A DNA stretch of 64,000 nt, taken from the NCBI GenBank assembly GCA_018287875.1, contig JAGVVL010000015.1:558001-622000 (forward strand), given 5' to 3'. Each line of letters opens with the position of its first letter. Position 1 is the first letter of the stretch. The notes beneath the pieces are model-generated. The model saw only the letters and a list, made by a program, of their open reading frames with translations. It made no database searches and had not been told where the DNA came from. Position numbers and translations under genes: made by a program. The DNA is from Nigrospora sphaerica (taxonomy: Eukaryota; Ascomycota; Sordariomycetes; Amphisphaeriales; Apiosporaceae). Below, in pieces: positions 11,538 through 23,722 of this stretch.

Positions 11538-13810
11538 ATGGACAATCCACAGCCTCGGAGTTATGATAGCTACCATCGTGTCAACTTAAACGAGAGCGGT
11601 ACTGGTGGTGGGGATTCTACATGGCAGTCGTGGGAATACGGCCGCGGGACGACGGCGGATGGGCTGCCGGCAATAGGTGTACCTGATCACTCAGATTCCC
11701 GCCCCCAAGTGAAAAAACCGGCCTTTACATACGGCTCACACGAGAGCTTGGGTACCACTGCGAGCCCCGGCTACACTCCGATCGGCCCCAGCCATACTGG
11801 ATCAGAGAAGTCCGCCAAGGCAAAGAAGAAGAAGGCGAAGGCGTCGAAGTCGTATAACCACAGTTGGGCGCTGGAGATTAGCGCCTTGCTTCTCTGTTTG
11901 TGTGCCGTGGTCGCCATCATCGCCCTGCTGGCTCACGCCCACGGCCAGCCTCTGGCCGACTACACTTACTTTTCATCTCCTTCAACGCCGTCATATCAAT
12001 TCTGGGCGCCACGGCGCGCGCGTCCCCAGCGTTCGCTATCGGCTCATGTCTGAGCCAGTGGAAGTGGAACTGGTTCAAGAAACGGTCTGATAACCTCACC
12101 GTTTTTGAGAGCTTTGAGGATGCCAGTCGGGGACCTTGGGGTAGTTTTATTCTTATAGCTGGATTCAAAGTCCGGTACGTGCTGCGGCCCGCTTCTTACC
12201 AAGAACTACTTACCTCCCCATCGTCGTCATGCTAACGAGACGCAAGCCACTGGGCCGCGCTAGGTGCCTTGGTCACAGTCGTTATGTTGGGCTTTGAACC
12301 TTTCCTTCAGGCCGTCATTCAGTACGAGGGCGCTATGGGACCGAGCCGCGAGGTCACGGCCGGCGGCGCAACCCCAGTTCTTAGCCAAAGCGACATCCTC
12401 GACGCCGGCGTGTACCAGACGGACGGTGTGCTCCCGCCCACCCCGGCTATGCTTCCAAGTGGTACCATCTGGACGGCCCCGCAATTCAACAGTCAGCCAG
12501 ATCTCGGCATGTCGGCTGCCTTGTATAACGGCTTCATGCAGCGCTTCTCCAAAGCCCAGCAGCGGGTCTCGTTCTCCTGTCAGACCGGGAACTGCACATG
12601 GCCCATATTCACATCCCTCGCCGTCTGCAGCCAGTGTAACGACATCACGAGCCAACTGAGAAAGGAAATGCTCAAGGGCGAAAACCTGGGCACTATCCGA
12701 CTTGCCAACAATTTCGGGGAGAGAGGGGAGTATCTGCGGTACTACCTCCCCTATGTCAGCATCTCAAATGTAGACGTCCCCCAGGGCGCCCAAGTACCAT
12801 CGCCGCCGTACGCGCGCGGTGCTGCGTCATCCGCCTTCATGTCGGCGCAAGCCGTCAGCAACACGGGAAGGACCGTCAGCTTCACGCAGCTTAACACCAT
12901 GCTGGCGGCCATAGGCGTCAAAAGCGACGCCGGCTACGCGAATGGCAGTGTGGCCTGGCGGGATTCGACCGTCACGGCCACCGAGTGCGCGCTCTATCTG
13001 TGCGCCAATGCCTACACGGCGCGGGTCGAAGGCGGCGCCCTTTTGGAAGATGTCATAGCCTCCTGGTCTAACCGCGTGCCCGAGTCCTGCCAACCGAGTG
13101 TACCCCTCCCGAAGGGCTATGAGGAGGCCGAGGCTCTCAAGAACCATACCCTGGTACCCGTGCCGCTTACCAAAGATTCCACCTACGAGGGCGACATAGA
13201 ACGCACCGATTTACAACTGCGGATCGCGCCCGACGAGGCCAAGGCGTACGGCCTTCCCGGCGAGGCAACCCTTGTTTTTAACGTGACCCAAAACACCATC
13301 GGCAGTACGGGCACTTTCATCAACTTCGACTTCTTCCAGACCAAGACCCGGGACCGAATCGTGTGGCCCATCGCCGGCATGAGCGGCTTCGACCAGCCGC
13401 CCGTCGCGCGGAGCCTGTGGGACAGCCAGAATCTGACGGCCACCTTTGACAACGCCGCCCTCGCGCTGTCCAACTGGGTGCCCGACGACACCAACGCTAC
13501 GCGCGCCGGCGCGGCGCAGGAGTACATCGTCTACATCCAAGTGCGCTGGGAGTATCTAGCACTCCCGCTGCTCGTCGTCACACTCGGGTGCCTGTTCATC
13601 CTCTTGTCCATACGGGAGACGAGGCGGCTGCGCCTCCCCGCCTGGCGAGGCAACGTCCTCTCGACGCTCACGCACTCTCTCGACGCCGAGGCGCGCGCCC
13701 ACCTCCGACGTGCCGAGCGCAACGGCCACTCAAAGGAGACAGTCAAGGCGACGGTGGTGTACCTGGACAACACATGCCATGGCCTGGAGCTGAAAGCGCA
13801 TATGGATTAA
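11538..13810 (+). CDS. DUF3176 family membrane protein with an apparent frameshift
   Basis: The family signature is split over two frames. From 11538 to about 11969 frame A encodes a hydrophilic, Lys-rich N-terminus and the first membrane segment (~residues 112-134), ending at QPLADYTY. Frame B resumes directly at 11972 with ISFNAVISILGATAR and the hallmark QWKWNWF and SRGPWGS motifs. No intron fits between them. A T4 run at 11970-11973, read as T5, would restore the frame. Further on, a 72-bp intron at 12175-12246 (GTACGT, branch GCTAAC, AAG) joins to WAALGALVTVVMLG (second or third membrane segment). A long extracytoplasmic part with several Cys follows, then a C-terminal membrane helix near 13555-13610. 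The expected protein is about 588 residues. The function of DUF3176 proteins is unknown. Either the assembly lost a base or the gene is a recent pseudogene. Confidence 0.75.
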
Positions 13811-13967
13811 ACATAACTATTGTGCATTAAGCGCGGGGTTAAGTAAAAAGCGTCAGAGCAGTTTGTATGCCCATGAAACCGCACAGCCCGCTGTCAATGG
13901 ATGCCAGTCGGTCTCTAAGAATGACAAGATCCGCGACTATGTCCTGACTTCAACAGAACACCTTCGA

Positions 13968-15720
13968 CTACAGCTTGGCCCACAGCCGCGACCATGCCGA
14001 ACCAAGGGGCGGGTACTTCTCCTTCCTAGGCGGAAGCAGGCCTTCAAGCTCTGTAACGTTCAAGAAGGTCATGTCACCGCGCACCTTATTGAGGTCCGTG
14101 ACGCCACAAAGTCGCATGGCCGTTTCCAACTCGTCCTGAATAACTGTTGTCGTGGTCAGCATCGGCGGGCCCTCACGAGATCTTCAAAGGGGAAGGCATG
14201 CTACTCACTGTTGGCGCACTTCTCAACGCCCTCGGTCCCATAACTGATGGCGTACTGGAACGGGCGGCCGACGCCGACGCCGCGGGCGCCGAGGCACACG
14301 GCCTTGAGCACGTCGGAACCACGGCGCACGCCGCCGTCGACGTAAACCTCCATACGGGTGAAGACCTCGGGGCAGTCGCGGCGCAGTTCGAGCAGGACGA
14401 GCACGGACGAGGGCGCGCCGTCGAGGGCGCGACCGCCGTGGTTGGAGACGACGATGCCGTCGCAGCCAGCGCGCAGGGCGAGGCGGGCATCGGCGGCCAA
14501 TTGGATGCCCTTGGCGAGCACGGGCAAACCGCCAGCGTGGCGCCGCACCCACGGCACGTCGGCCCATGTTAGTGTCGAGTCGATGAAGGAACCAGTACTG
14601 CGGGCCAGGCCGCCACCCTTGGTGTCGTCGGCACCGCGGCGGCCCGTGATGCCACTCGCGAAGAACCCGGCGGCATTCGTGGCCGCGTTTCGCACACGCT
14701 CGTCGGCCTCACGCTTCGAGACGACCGGCAGGTCGACTGTGAAGAGAATGGCCCGGACTTGCGGCAGGTTGCGCACTTGGCGCAGCAGGGCTTCCGTCTT
14801 GCTGCGGTCCCGGTCCACGTACAGCTGGAACCAGAACGGATGACCCGGCGCCGCCTTCAGTGTCTCGGTCAGGCTCAGCGACGCCATGGTGCTGACGCAA
14901 TGCACCAGCCCGGCCGCCTGCGCTCCGCGGCCCAGTGCCGCTTCGGCCTCGGGCCCGCCCGTTTTCCCCAGCCCCATGGGCGCAATGAATACGGGGCTGC
15001 GGACGTCGCAACCTAACATGGTGGACCGTGTGGCCACGCGCGACACGTCACGGAGCACGCGCGGTCGGAAGCCGAGCCGCGTCCAGTGGTCCAGGTTGGC
15101 CCGCAACGTCAGCTCGTCATTGGCGGCGCCCCCAATGTAGGCCTGCGTCTTGGCCGAGCTCTCAATGGCGAAAGCCGCCTCAAAGTCGTGGAGGTTGATG
15201 ACGTCGCTCAGTGATGGCTTGACCCGTTCTGGCGGCGCCTGCTGCTGCTGCGGCGGTGACGGCGAGACGGTGGACGCGTCCACAAGGCCTATCTTACAGG
15301 CGACGGGGAGTGTGGCAGCCAGTAGCCCGGGCTCGTGGAAGTCATTGTATGTTGAGGTGGCGTCGCGGCCAGCGTGGGTGTAGATAACTTAATATGTCCG
15401 TCAACGGGTTACTTCAAACGGCGGTAGTGGTAGTGACGGTGTAATGTGCGGACAAAGGAACCCGGGACGCGAAAAGTCAAGTGATCGAATCTCCCCGTTT
15501 GGTCCATCATTTATGCCGAGATAGCCACGGCGGCGAAGTTGTGGGACAGGCCAATCGAACTAAGGGGATACTGTAGAGTAAAAAGGTACATACCGTCGGC
15601 GCCTCCAGGATGCGTCGGCGCGAACTCGGTCAAGTCCCAGACGGTGCCATGGACCACTACCCAGCAGTCGTCGGGCGCGGCGTGCCGAGCCACCTCGTCA
15701 GCCGACACGGGGTCCGCCAT
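13968..15720 (-). CDS. flavocytochrome b2-type FMN-dependent alpha-hydroxyacid dehydrogenase (L-lactate dehydrogenase-like)
   Basis: Three exons, 15720-15594, 15387-14209 and 14143-13968, with introns of 206 and 65 bp, encode 493 residues. Residues 1-75 are a cytochrome b5 domain: the heme ligands are His37 in HPGG and His60, 23 residues apart as in yeast cytochrome b2. The FMN-binding (beta/alpha)8 domain follows, with the FMN-binding Lys at about 335 (VLAKGI) and the catalytic His at about 359 in SNHGGRALDG. The fusion is diagnostic for flavocytochromes that oxidise L-lactate or a related 2-hydroxyacid and pass electrons through heme to cytochrome c. The N-terminus starts directly with the b5 domain and lacks an obvious mitochondrial presequence, so its location and true acceptor are uncertain. 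The 3' end converges on the DUF3176 gene only 157 bp away. Confidence 0.9.
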
Positions 15721-16551
15721 GTATGATAGCCGAGGGGGGGAGTGAAACCTAGGTAGGGTAGATGATGGGTTGCCCCTCTCGCCAAAAACCCTTTTCAGGG
15801 GGTTGGTAAACTGGACGCGGGAGCGCCGCGGTCCAAGGAAAAACAAACGGGGGAAAGAGGAAACGATGAGAGCAAAGATGTTGATGGTAGCGGTGGAATA
15901 AGGAGAGCTCGGCACGCGAACGGAACCGGGCGAGGTTTGTTTCACTTTGCCCGTGGATCTACGCGCTTGCCGAATAACCCCTCCCTCAAGGCGATCGATG
16001 GGAGGCATGGTGGAGGCGACCACCCCCCAAAAAGGTTCCAACCGTTAGTCCATCTTGCCCGTTGCGAATCTGGTGGGTCGCGGGCGGAAAGAATCAGACG
16101 AACTCTCACCTGTCCTTCGGTCGAGGACCGACAGGGGAGGAACCGCTTGCGTAATTACCGCAATGTACCCAAGGTAGGCGTAAGGGATGGGAAGAGGGGA
16201 CAGGGAGAGAAAGAAAGCCACACCACAGTGGCACCAAATCCCGGTTGCCGCATGAGCCTGTGCACCGATGCGCCGTGGATGAAAGTGCGGGGTAGAGGAG
16301 GCGGGAGGGCGGGGGGAACGGGGTGGGAAGGCGGAGCAGTCGGTACATTCGAGTTGCTGGCTAGGTACTCCGTAGGTGGTAAACAAACTGGGATCGAGGC
16401 GTGGGGAAACCCTGTGCAACTGCAATGTAGAATTAGGTCCCGTTCCGTATGCAGAGGTCAGGGCATGAGGACTAGCTTGACGCCCCATGGCTTGGAGTAG
16501 GAGCCGGCCCCTGTTCCGCCTCCCCGTGGCTGACGCGCTCGCAAGTGGCCC
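15721..16551. other. intergenic region
   Basis: About 830 bp between the 5' end of the flavocytochrome gene and the 3' end of the Zn2Cys6 gene, both on the minus strand. It holds the flavocytochrome promoter and no supported gene. Confidence 0.5.
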
Positions 16552-19256
16552 TCATAGGTCGCCGGCGAGACCGCTGCCCTGCGTCGCGTCGTGGTCCGTC
16601 ACTGCGAGATGCAGATCGAGAACCCAATGCGCAACATTGGGGCTACTGAGACCTTGATTGAGGCATGTCTTTCCGCTCAAACCTCCTGGGCGTTTATCGC
16701 CAACCAGTACCAAATCATTATCCAGAGCCTTGTACAGTCCGTCCAATTTAAGCAGAGCGTCCAGCTCTCGAGCTATATCAGCCGCGCACAAGACACGGTG
16801 CTGCAGCGCCAGGCCCAACAGACTGCGCGACACTGATCCGAAGACGCGGTACGTGAGGTAGAGGTCGCGCAGACTGGCCATGCAGAGGCGCAAGAAGAAG
16901 CGCCTTTCTGCCGTCGATGAACCTGTAGGTTGAATGTTGTGGTTGGCTACGTAGATCACAGCCGTCTGCCAGAGGACTGACAGACTAGTGGAGCGGCCCT
17001 TGAAGTGTAATCGGTAGAGAACGAGAAGATGCTGTAGCCGCCCCGCAGAAGCGTTGTAGCTCGTTTGGGCAGCCAAACTGGATGAGGCGGACTGCAGACT
17101 GCGCGGCGTAGAGCATTGAGACGACTCGGCATTCGTCGGTGCCGGCTGCGAAGAACTGGGGGAAGGCGCCGACATGTAAGAAGTGACGGACGCTTCTGCG
17201 GGCGGAAAAAGGGAAGGTCGGAAGAGGTCGGATATGATGGTGTGTAAGTAGATGCTTGAGGGTGCTGTCAGCGTGCGTTGTTGGGGTAAAATAGGCGGCT
17301 ACTTTACTGCATCAGTAAGACGGCATGGCTACTATCGTCCCGCTGAACCAGATTCGGCGTCAAAGAGCTTGCCCAGCTGAGCAAGCGTGAGTATATAGCC
17401 TCGGCAAACTCGGCCGAGGCGCGTTGGGCTGGAGTGCCCTTGGTACAACCGTAGTATGCAACGATCATGCTGTGGGCAATGGTCCATAGACGGCACGAGG
17501 CCACAAACGTCTCCGAAACCGGGAACGTACTTCGCGCTTTATTTTTGGCGTCCGCCGAATCCAGGGCTTTGTGATCATTGGTAGTCGGCGCTGCGTCTTC
17601 TGGCATCGGAAGAAGAGGCGGCACCAGAATTTCGGCGCTGCGGAAATGAATGCAGTGGATGCTGCCACTCAAGTCAGTCGCCGGCCTCCTGATGAAGCCT
17701 GGATTGCCTGCTTCACCTACCTCACCCTGTTAAAGACGCCCCAAGCTGTGTGAGAGGCGGCCCTTGTCCATTCGTCGTGGCCACCAAGCCACGACGTGGC
17801 AGATTCCTCCTCCGAGTGTACCCCAAAGAGACCCATTCGGATCCCCAGTTGAACACATTCTCGAAGCCACCGCAGTGCCGTGTCATCATATCCGTAAGTT
17901 GAAGCTGTCATGGCCAGTAGCTGCATGCCGGTCACGTGGGTTAGGGTGTTCTGATACTCGGTCTCCGTCCATAAACGCTGCGCATCGCGGAAGAACACGA
18001 GGCTGAGTCTAGCCGTAGTAAGGTCCATGGCGGAGTAACCTTGCTGTGTCATACGTCAGTTGGGCAAGGCAGCTGGCGGGAGCATGGCTTACGCATGACC
18101 AAGCCAGCAGAGCGCTGACAAGAAAGTCGGAGCAGTGGCGGTGCTTCTTTCCAATGAGACTGTCGAGGAACAGGTTGATGTCGAAAAGAGGCTGGACAGG
18201 ATAATCGTTTTCAAGATAAAGGGAAATGACTCGAGCAGCCAAGCCACTGCTAATGTCCTGCCGTGTCCAGTATTGAATGTCGAGCCGCCGAAGCCGCTCA
18301 TCGACAAGACCCTCTTCTGCCAAAGCTGTACCCGAGAGAGTAGGAATCTCGCCTGGCGTCTCTCCAGAAGCATATTCCACAGGCTGGTCCGGCAATGGGC
18401 TGCTACGGTTACTTTAGTTACTCAAGTTTTTGGGGCTGATTCAGGTGTCCGAACACCTTGATCACAACCCACGAGAGGAATCCGGGCGCGTTAGAACTCA
18501 CGGTGCTTTTGCCAGTGTGTGGAAGGCCGGCGACGTAGGCTCCAGTAGCTTCAGTAACGGGCCCGTGGTGGTCGCCAGCGATACCGGGGCCGGGTAGACA
18601 ATAGGGTGGTTAAGGGTTGATGCCAGCCTGGCGTCAATCCGTGATGGCTGGATGAGCGATGCAAGAAAGGGGGGCGGCAGAGAGGGCTGGTTACGGATAA
18701 AACCGAGGCCAATGGAAGCTGGATCGGAGCGAAGCGAGTGAAGCAACTCATAGGCCTGGTCTTCGGGTAAGGTGCATAGGAGATTTACAACGTCGAAGGC
18801 TTTATCGCCTGCACCGTCTCGGCGGGCCACGGCATCTTCCGGGGCCGGATAGTCGCAGGACGTAGCCCGACGGACACAGGTAGAACACCGGGGCTGGGCG
18901 CCATCACACTGAAGAGAGGAGAGGTGGGGGCATCAGCGGAGGTCCAGAGGCGCCGAGACGGGCGGAGAAGAGCACAATCACGATGCCGGGCATGTGGGCA
19001 GACTCACGGCTGTCTTGCGCACGCGACAAAAATGGCAGGCTGACCGGCCTACCCCCTTCCATATGCGCCGCCTCTTGGAGCAAAGGCTGCTGCCCTCGCC
19101 TGCGCTTCCAGGCTCCGGCGATTCGGGCGTCTTGTCGTACTCCACCGGCGCGGGCAAGATGGCCCGGTATCCCTTTGAATTTGTACTCATTGACCTGGGT
19201 CGGGGAGATGGCGCGATGCGATGTTGGGGGGCGTGGGGGGACAGTGCGACTACCAC
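16552..19256 (-). CDS. Zn2Cys6 transcription factor with fungal-specific regulatory domain (divergent pair, minus member)
   Basis: Six exons: 19256-19008, 18908-18502, 18402-18093, 18043-17721, 17661-17308 and 17254-16552. Introns are 49-100 bp, the junction phases agree, and the product is 781 residues. The zinc cluster is Cys74, 77, 84, 91, 94 and 101 with standard x2-x6-x6-x2-x6 spacing. Exon 1 ends exactly before Cys84. A short helix follows with CTLPEDQAYELLHSLRSDP. The middle homology region contains YPVQPLFDINLFL and later LLMHIYLHTIISDLFRPS. The protein should be a nuclear DNA-binding regulator; its target is unknown. The start could also be the in-frame ATG at 19190. At intron 2 a GTAGCAG double acceptor could add or remove one codon. 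It faces another regulator of similar build across 1.7 kb. Confidence 0.85.
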
Positions 19257-20960
19257 GTCTTCATTTGCGCTGTCACGACACTAAGGAGCGCCCTGTTACA
19301 CTGCTAGACGACGTGGTCAGTGGGTGTGCAACCTGACAAGATGCGGACCGAGCTACATACAATTGAGGAGCGCGTGTGGGATGAGGCAGGCGGAAAGTGA
19401 CCCAAGGTGCCGGTTGCCCACGCGGGGATGCAGGGCAGTGAGAGGAAGGCACCGGAGAGACAAGGGTGCAGAGATATGCCATTGCCGAAAATGATCATCA
19501 GTGAAGCCGAAATGAACACACCCTCGTACTCTGGATTGGAAATCAGCTCCGATGCATACATGTTTTGTCCCGTGTCGGAAGCATGTAGCCCTGCCTGGGC
19601 TTTTGGTTCGGTTGCGGTCGCTACAATCTCCAACTGGTAGGGTACGGCAGGCAGGGCCGGCAGGCAGCCAGGCAGGCAGGGCAGGGTCGGCCGCTTCTGC
19701 CGGTGATAAGGGGGGGGGGGCGCGAGTAAGAAGGAAAGTGGGGCATGCGGCTGCCAACCCCATTGCATCACTGGCACGACACCGCAATTCCTCCACGGAA
19801 GGCCAGACTGTCTGTCAGCCCGCGAGCCAGGCGAGACTGGGTCCAAAGCGACAGCGTTTACTCCTCACTGTCCAGAAAGCTCTTGGAAACCCGTCCCATA
19901 CTCGCCAAACTCGCCAGGCACAATCTCTCGATGGGAAAAAGGGGAGGGGACCCCGCAGCATGGCACTTGAGCGGAGGTTGCCGGCAGTCGGGTAGAAGTA
20001 CGCTGAGCGCCCATGGCAAAGAAGAGAATCGGCGGGCAGTCATGCAGCCTTGGAGAGAGACGCTATGTCGGGGTCTGGCTGCCGAGTATCAGCACAAGAT
20101 CATTCGCGCTCAGCCCCAGCAGCCAGACACGCACATGTTCCTTGGGGCAGTTCCCCCGTGCACTGCATCACCTTACCCAAACCAGTCCTCCCTCGGCCAG
20201 GCCGTCAAGCTGACACGGCCGTGTTATTAGTAGGTGAAATGCAGCGTACGAGAGGGCACCGTGGCGTTTGGCGGAATATTGATGAGTGATCGGCATGACC
20301 AGCATACGAATGGTTGAGAGCGGTGGGCAAAGTGTCGCGGGACGGTTCATCGACTTTGATTGCTCACCTCCCAACATCCCACCAGCCTCATCTATGCAGC
20401 CGACGGGCGACAGCCTGACGCGCCCGCTCAATCAACGGAATGCCATACCCGGCCTGTCCAGGGCCTAGCTCGTCCAGCGATTCAGCCCAGCGCCCTGGGC
20501 TAATGTGCCTAATATGCACGTAGTCATGAGCCCTCAGCGAGGGAGAGACGAGCTGGGCTTGGCCTTCACCAACACGGCCGCACCCTGTGTGACCTGTCGC
20601 ATTTCCATTCTCCTAAGTGGACAGCGAAAAGCAATGTCCCGCGCCACATACGATGGAAAGCTCTGCCGCCAGCGCCCCTCGGAATGACGTAGGCCCGAAC
20701 CTCACCATGACAACCATCGTCTTGTGCTGTGGCGACAGGCCTCTGGACTTCCAGGTCCCCACGACGTGCTGCCGCCACGGCACTTATTCCGACCGTGCCA
20801 ACCGAAAGTTATTGCTGGACACATTGTGCCCTCGGTGTTGAAAGAAGACGTCCAGGAATTCATCATTCGAACGGTCAGCATTCCACCTAACAAGGAGTCA
20901 CACGTGGTGGAGCTCCCCGTCAGCCAGCCGCACCGCCCACCTCCAGTGCTTGCTGGAGCC
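19257..20960. other. shared divergent promoter region of two Zn2Cys6 genes
   Basis: About 1.7 kb between the 5' ends of two divergent regulators. The many short frames show no protein family features. A G10 run lies near 19711-19720. The plus frame upstream of 20961 is open from 20724, so the neighbouring gene might start earlier than chosen. Confidence 0.5.
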
Positions 20961-23722
20961 ATGTACCGAGACATCCAACCAGCCCCTCTGCCCCCCGGCG
21001 AAAGGTATGGGCCTCATGGGCACGACGGAGGGGGCGAGCAACAGAAGAAGCCCGTCGTGGAGGCTTGCCACGACTGCCGTCGACTCAAGATCAAGGTGTG
21101 CATCTCCCCACCCCGGCGCCCCTGCGCAAGCGCTACGCAAGCCCGTGGGAATGTTGACGATGTGTCTAGTGCGACGCTGCCCGCCCCAAATGCGGCCACT
21201 GCCACATGAAGCGCCGCAGATGCGGCTACAAGGCCGACGAGAGGATATCGGGCATGGCTGTTGTCACCACGCGGTTAAGGATATTGGAGAACCTCGTCAC
21301 CAGTCTCCGGACGCTTCCCCCAGACCAAGCCGAGGGTTTGTTGCTGCAGCTGCGATCCAACCCTAGCCTTGACCCCAACTCGCCGCTCCCTCTGAGCCCC
21401 GAGGGTGCGTTCCAAACGGCAGTGACCCCCACCTCCTCCCGCCAGAGCTCGTCCATCTCGCCCGTGGGCATGAATGGACAGCACGCGACACCACAGATGG
21501 GGGGCCTGGAGGCTTCATTGGCAGCCACGACACCCAGCCCACCCGCGGTGCCGCAAGCCTACAGCGAGGCGCCCTTCCGCCGGCTGGGCCTCGTTTGGCT
21601 GCCGCCCCCTGAGTTGACGGCGCGCTTCGTGGACCGATTCTTCAGTTGCAGCGGTAAGCTATTCCACCTCTTCTCGAGGGACCAGGTTCACCACTGCTAT
21701 GAGTCGGCCTTCCGAGAGCCGGAAAATACCAGCTTAGATCACAAGGCCGATGTCTGCTGCTTGATGATCGTGGCGGCAATAGGGGCTCAGTATGAACACC
21801 AGCTGGTGGACCAGGAGGTGCAGCAAATGTTTTATGATACGGGGAAGCATTATCTCGAAGCCGTCATCGAAAAGAAGCCGTTCGACGCGGTCAAGGTCTG
21901 CACCTTATTTTGCCTGTACAACATCATGGACAAGACGACCGTGGCCGTTGCCTATGCAGGTACGTTTGTCCTCTCCGTGGTGACCTACCTGGTTCCGTTG
22001 GGGGAGCTGACAGACCTCTCCTAGAAATTGGCCTCGGGACCTGTAAGCGATACGGACTGGAGCGGAAACAGCCGTCCGATCCAGAGCTGCCCGAGTCGCT
22101 GTGGCTCGAATGCCGCAAAGCATGGCGGACACTGGTCTTCTTCTCCAGGTCGGTGAGCATCACGTCTTTCTCTGGTATATCGGCTGACATATCCCCAGCT
22201 GGTTATCGGTTTCGCTGGGCTATGTGCCTGGGAATTGCGAGCCGTCGTTTGAGGTGCAGGTAGGAACTGAACGCAAACAAAACGGATGATGACGACGCTT
22301 GCTCATACGCGCCTGAAGCTTTCCGACCTGGAGCTCACTGATTCGACCGAAATGACAGAGAGTATGATAGCCCCCTCGAAGTGACACTTTGCGCGACGCT
22401 AATGTGTTAGTCGTCCAAAACGAGATGGCCAAAATCGCCCTCCTGAAAGCCAAGGTCATGCGCATGCATCTGGCCTTCAAGGATCTTACACCACTGTCCA
22501 TTCGCTCCATCATGGACGACCTACAGTCGTGGTACAAGCGCCTGCCACCCCAGATGCAGTTAGAAAATATCATGCAGGAGGCACCCAACGCTAGCATTCG
22601 ACGCTCCAGTTTCCACGTACACCTCCTGTATCTTGGCGGCATGATGCTCTGCTATCGTCGCATCGCGTCCCAAATGCTGCAATCGTCTGGAACCAACGGG
22701 TCCCGCGTGCCGTTCCCATACGAATCAATGGCGCTGGTCCTGGAACAGTGCGAACAGGCTGTCGTAGCGGCGGCTTCATCGGCTCGGATCTTGCGGCTCA
22801 TGCTCCAAGACCAGGGCATATTCAAGCGATGCTGGTTGATCATGTGCGTCCGTAACATGGGCGGCAGTCACGTCCCCCACTGAAGCTCTCGTGTCTGACA
22901 AGATGGGTGCTGACCTCGAAACCCAGATTTCAATCGTATACTTCGTGCGTGATTCTTCTCCACTGTGTGGCACAGAAGCAGGTCCACAACATGGACGCCA
23001 GTCACTTTGGCCCGGATCTACGCAATGCCGAGCATTGCCTTGACGTGCTCGCCTTCTGTGGCACTCTTGACCCGGTCGCGGCTCAATTTCACGAACAGCT
23101 CTCAGCCCTGCATCGGCACCTGAATGCGAAACCAAGTCCGCATGGCAACTGCATGTCCCATGCCACCCAGATGGAGAACGTGGCGGAAAGTCTGCCGGCC
23201 TTCTTGAACAGCCAGCCGCCGCCACCGCCCCTCCTCTACCCCGATGCGGCTTTGCCGCTTACCCCGGCTTTGGGTGGGCGGTATTTACTTACCATTCCTC
23301 CCTGCGCCGCGCCAGGGCGTGTCCGGGTGAGCAGGACGCTTCTAATGATGCTGTGCAACCCCTTCGGCAACCACTCAATACGAGAAGCGGCCGAGGACAA
23401 CGTGAAGAATCAATGGCGCGGTGCCGACCCAACGCGACTGGAGGCCACGCAGATGGTCGAGCGGCTCGACTGGAGCTTTGAAAGTGCCCAGCCCTTCAGA
23501 ATGAATGTCGGGGACCTCGCGCAACAGGGTCGGGCGGCAGCATGGATACAGGAAGCCTTGGGACAGAACGCGGCAACGAACCGGGGCCCGGATCCAAAGG
23601 CGGGCGTGCCGGGTATGCCGGGGGCCGTCGCTTCGGCAGCTGCGGCCGACGAGGTGGTGTTGGGGCGGATGCGGAACCGGGAGCCGTGTGGATGGGCTTC
23701 GATGGGAGTGTCGGGAGCGTAA
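20961..23722 (+). CDS. Zn2Cys6 transcription factor with fungal-specific regulatory domain (divergent pair, plus member)
   Basis: Seven exons: 20961-21095, 21170-21959, 22025-22148, 22199-22259, 22319-22361, 22411-22843 and 22927-23722. All phases agree and the product is 793 residues. The zinc cluster is Cys36, 39, 46, 53, 56 and 63, perfectly spaced, with the first intron immediately before Cys46. Then comes RTLPPDQAEGLLLQLRSNP. The fungal-specific domain shows FFSCSGKLFHLFSRDQVHH, RYGLERKQP, LSVSLGYVPGN, ELTDSTEMTE and QNEMAKIALLKAK, matching well-known Zn2Cys6 regulators of this class. Exon 5 is only 43 nt. The intron 3 donor is a weak GTCGGT, chosen because the stronger GTGAGC five bases later destroys the conserved WLSVSLGYV reading. 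The protein should be a nuclear regulator with unknown targets. Confidence 0.87.

Noticed and set aside
11960..11985. Programmed -1 ribosomal frameshift in DUF3176
   Set aside because: No X-XXY-YYZ slippery heptamer in phase and no evident downstream structure; a lost T is simpler.
11969..12050. A 40-bp GT..AG intron to explain the DUF3176 frame change
   Set aside because: It would be too short and would delete the conserved NAVISILGATAR region that is present in the other frame.
22149..22153. Stronger GTGAGC donor for intron 3 of the plus-strand Zn2Cys6 gene
   Set aside because: It puts the next exon in a frame that loses the conserved WLSVSLGYV segment; the weaker GTCGGT donor keeps it.
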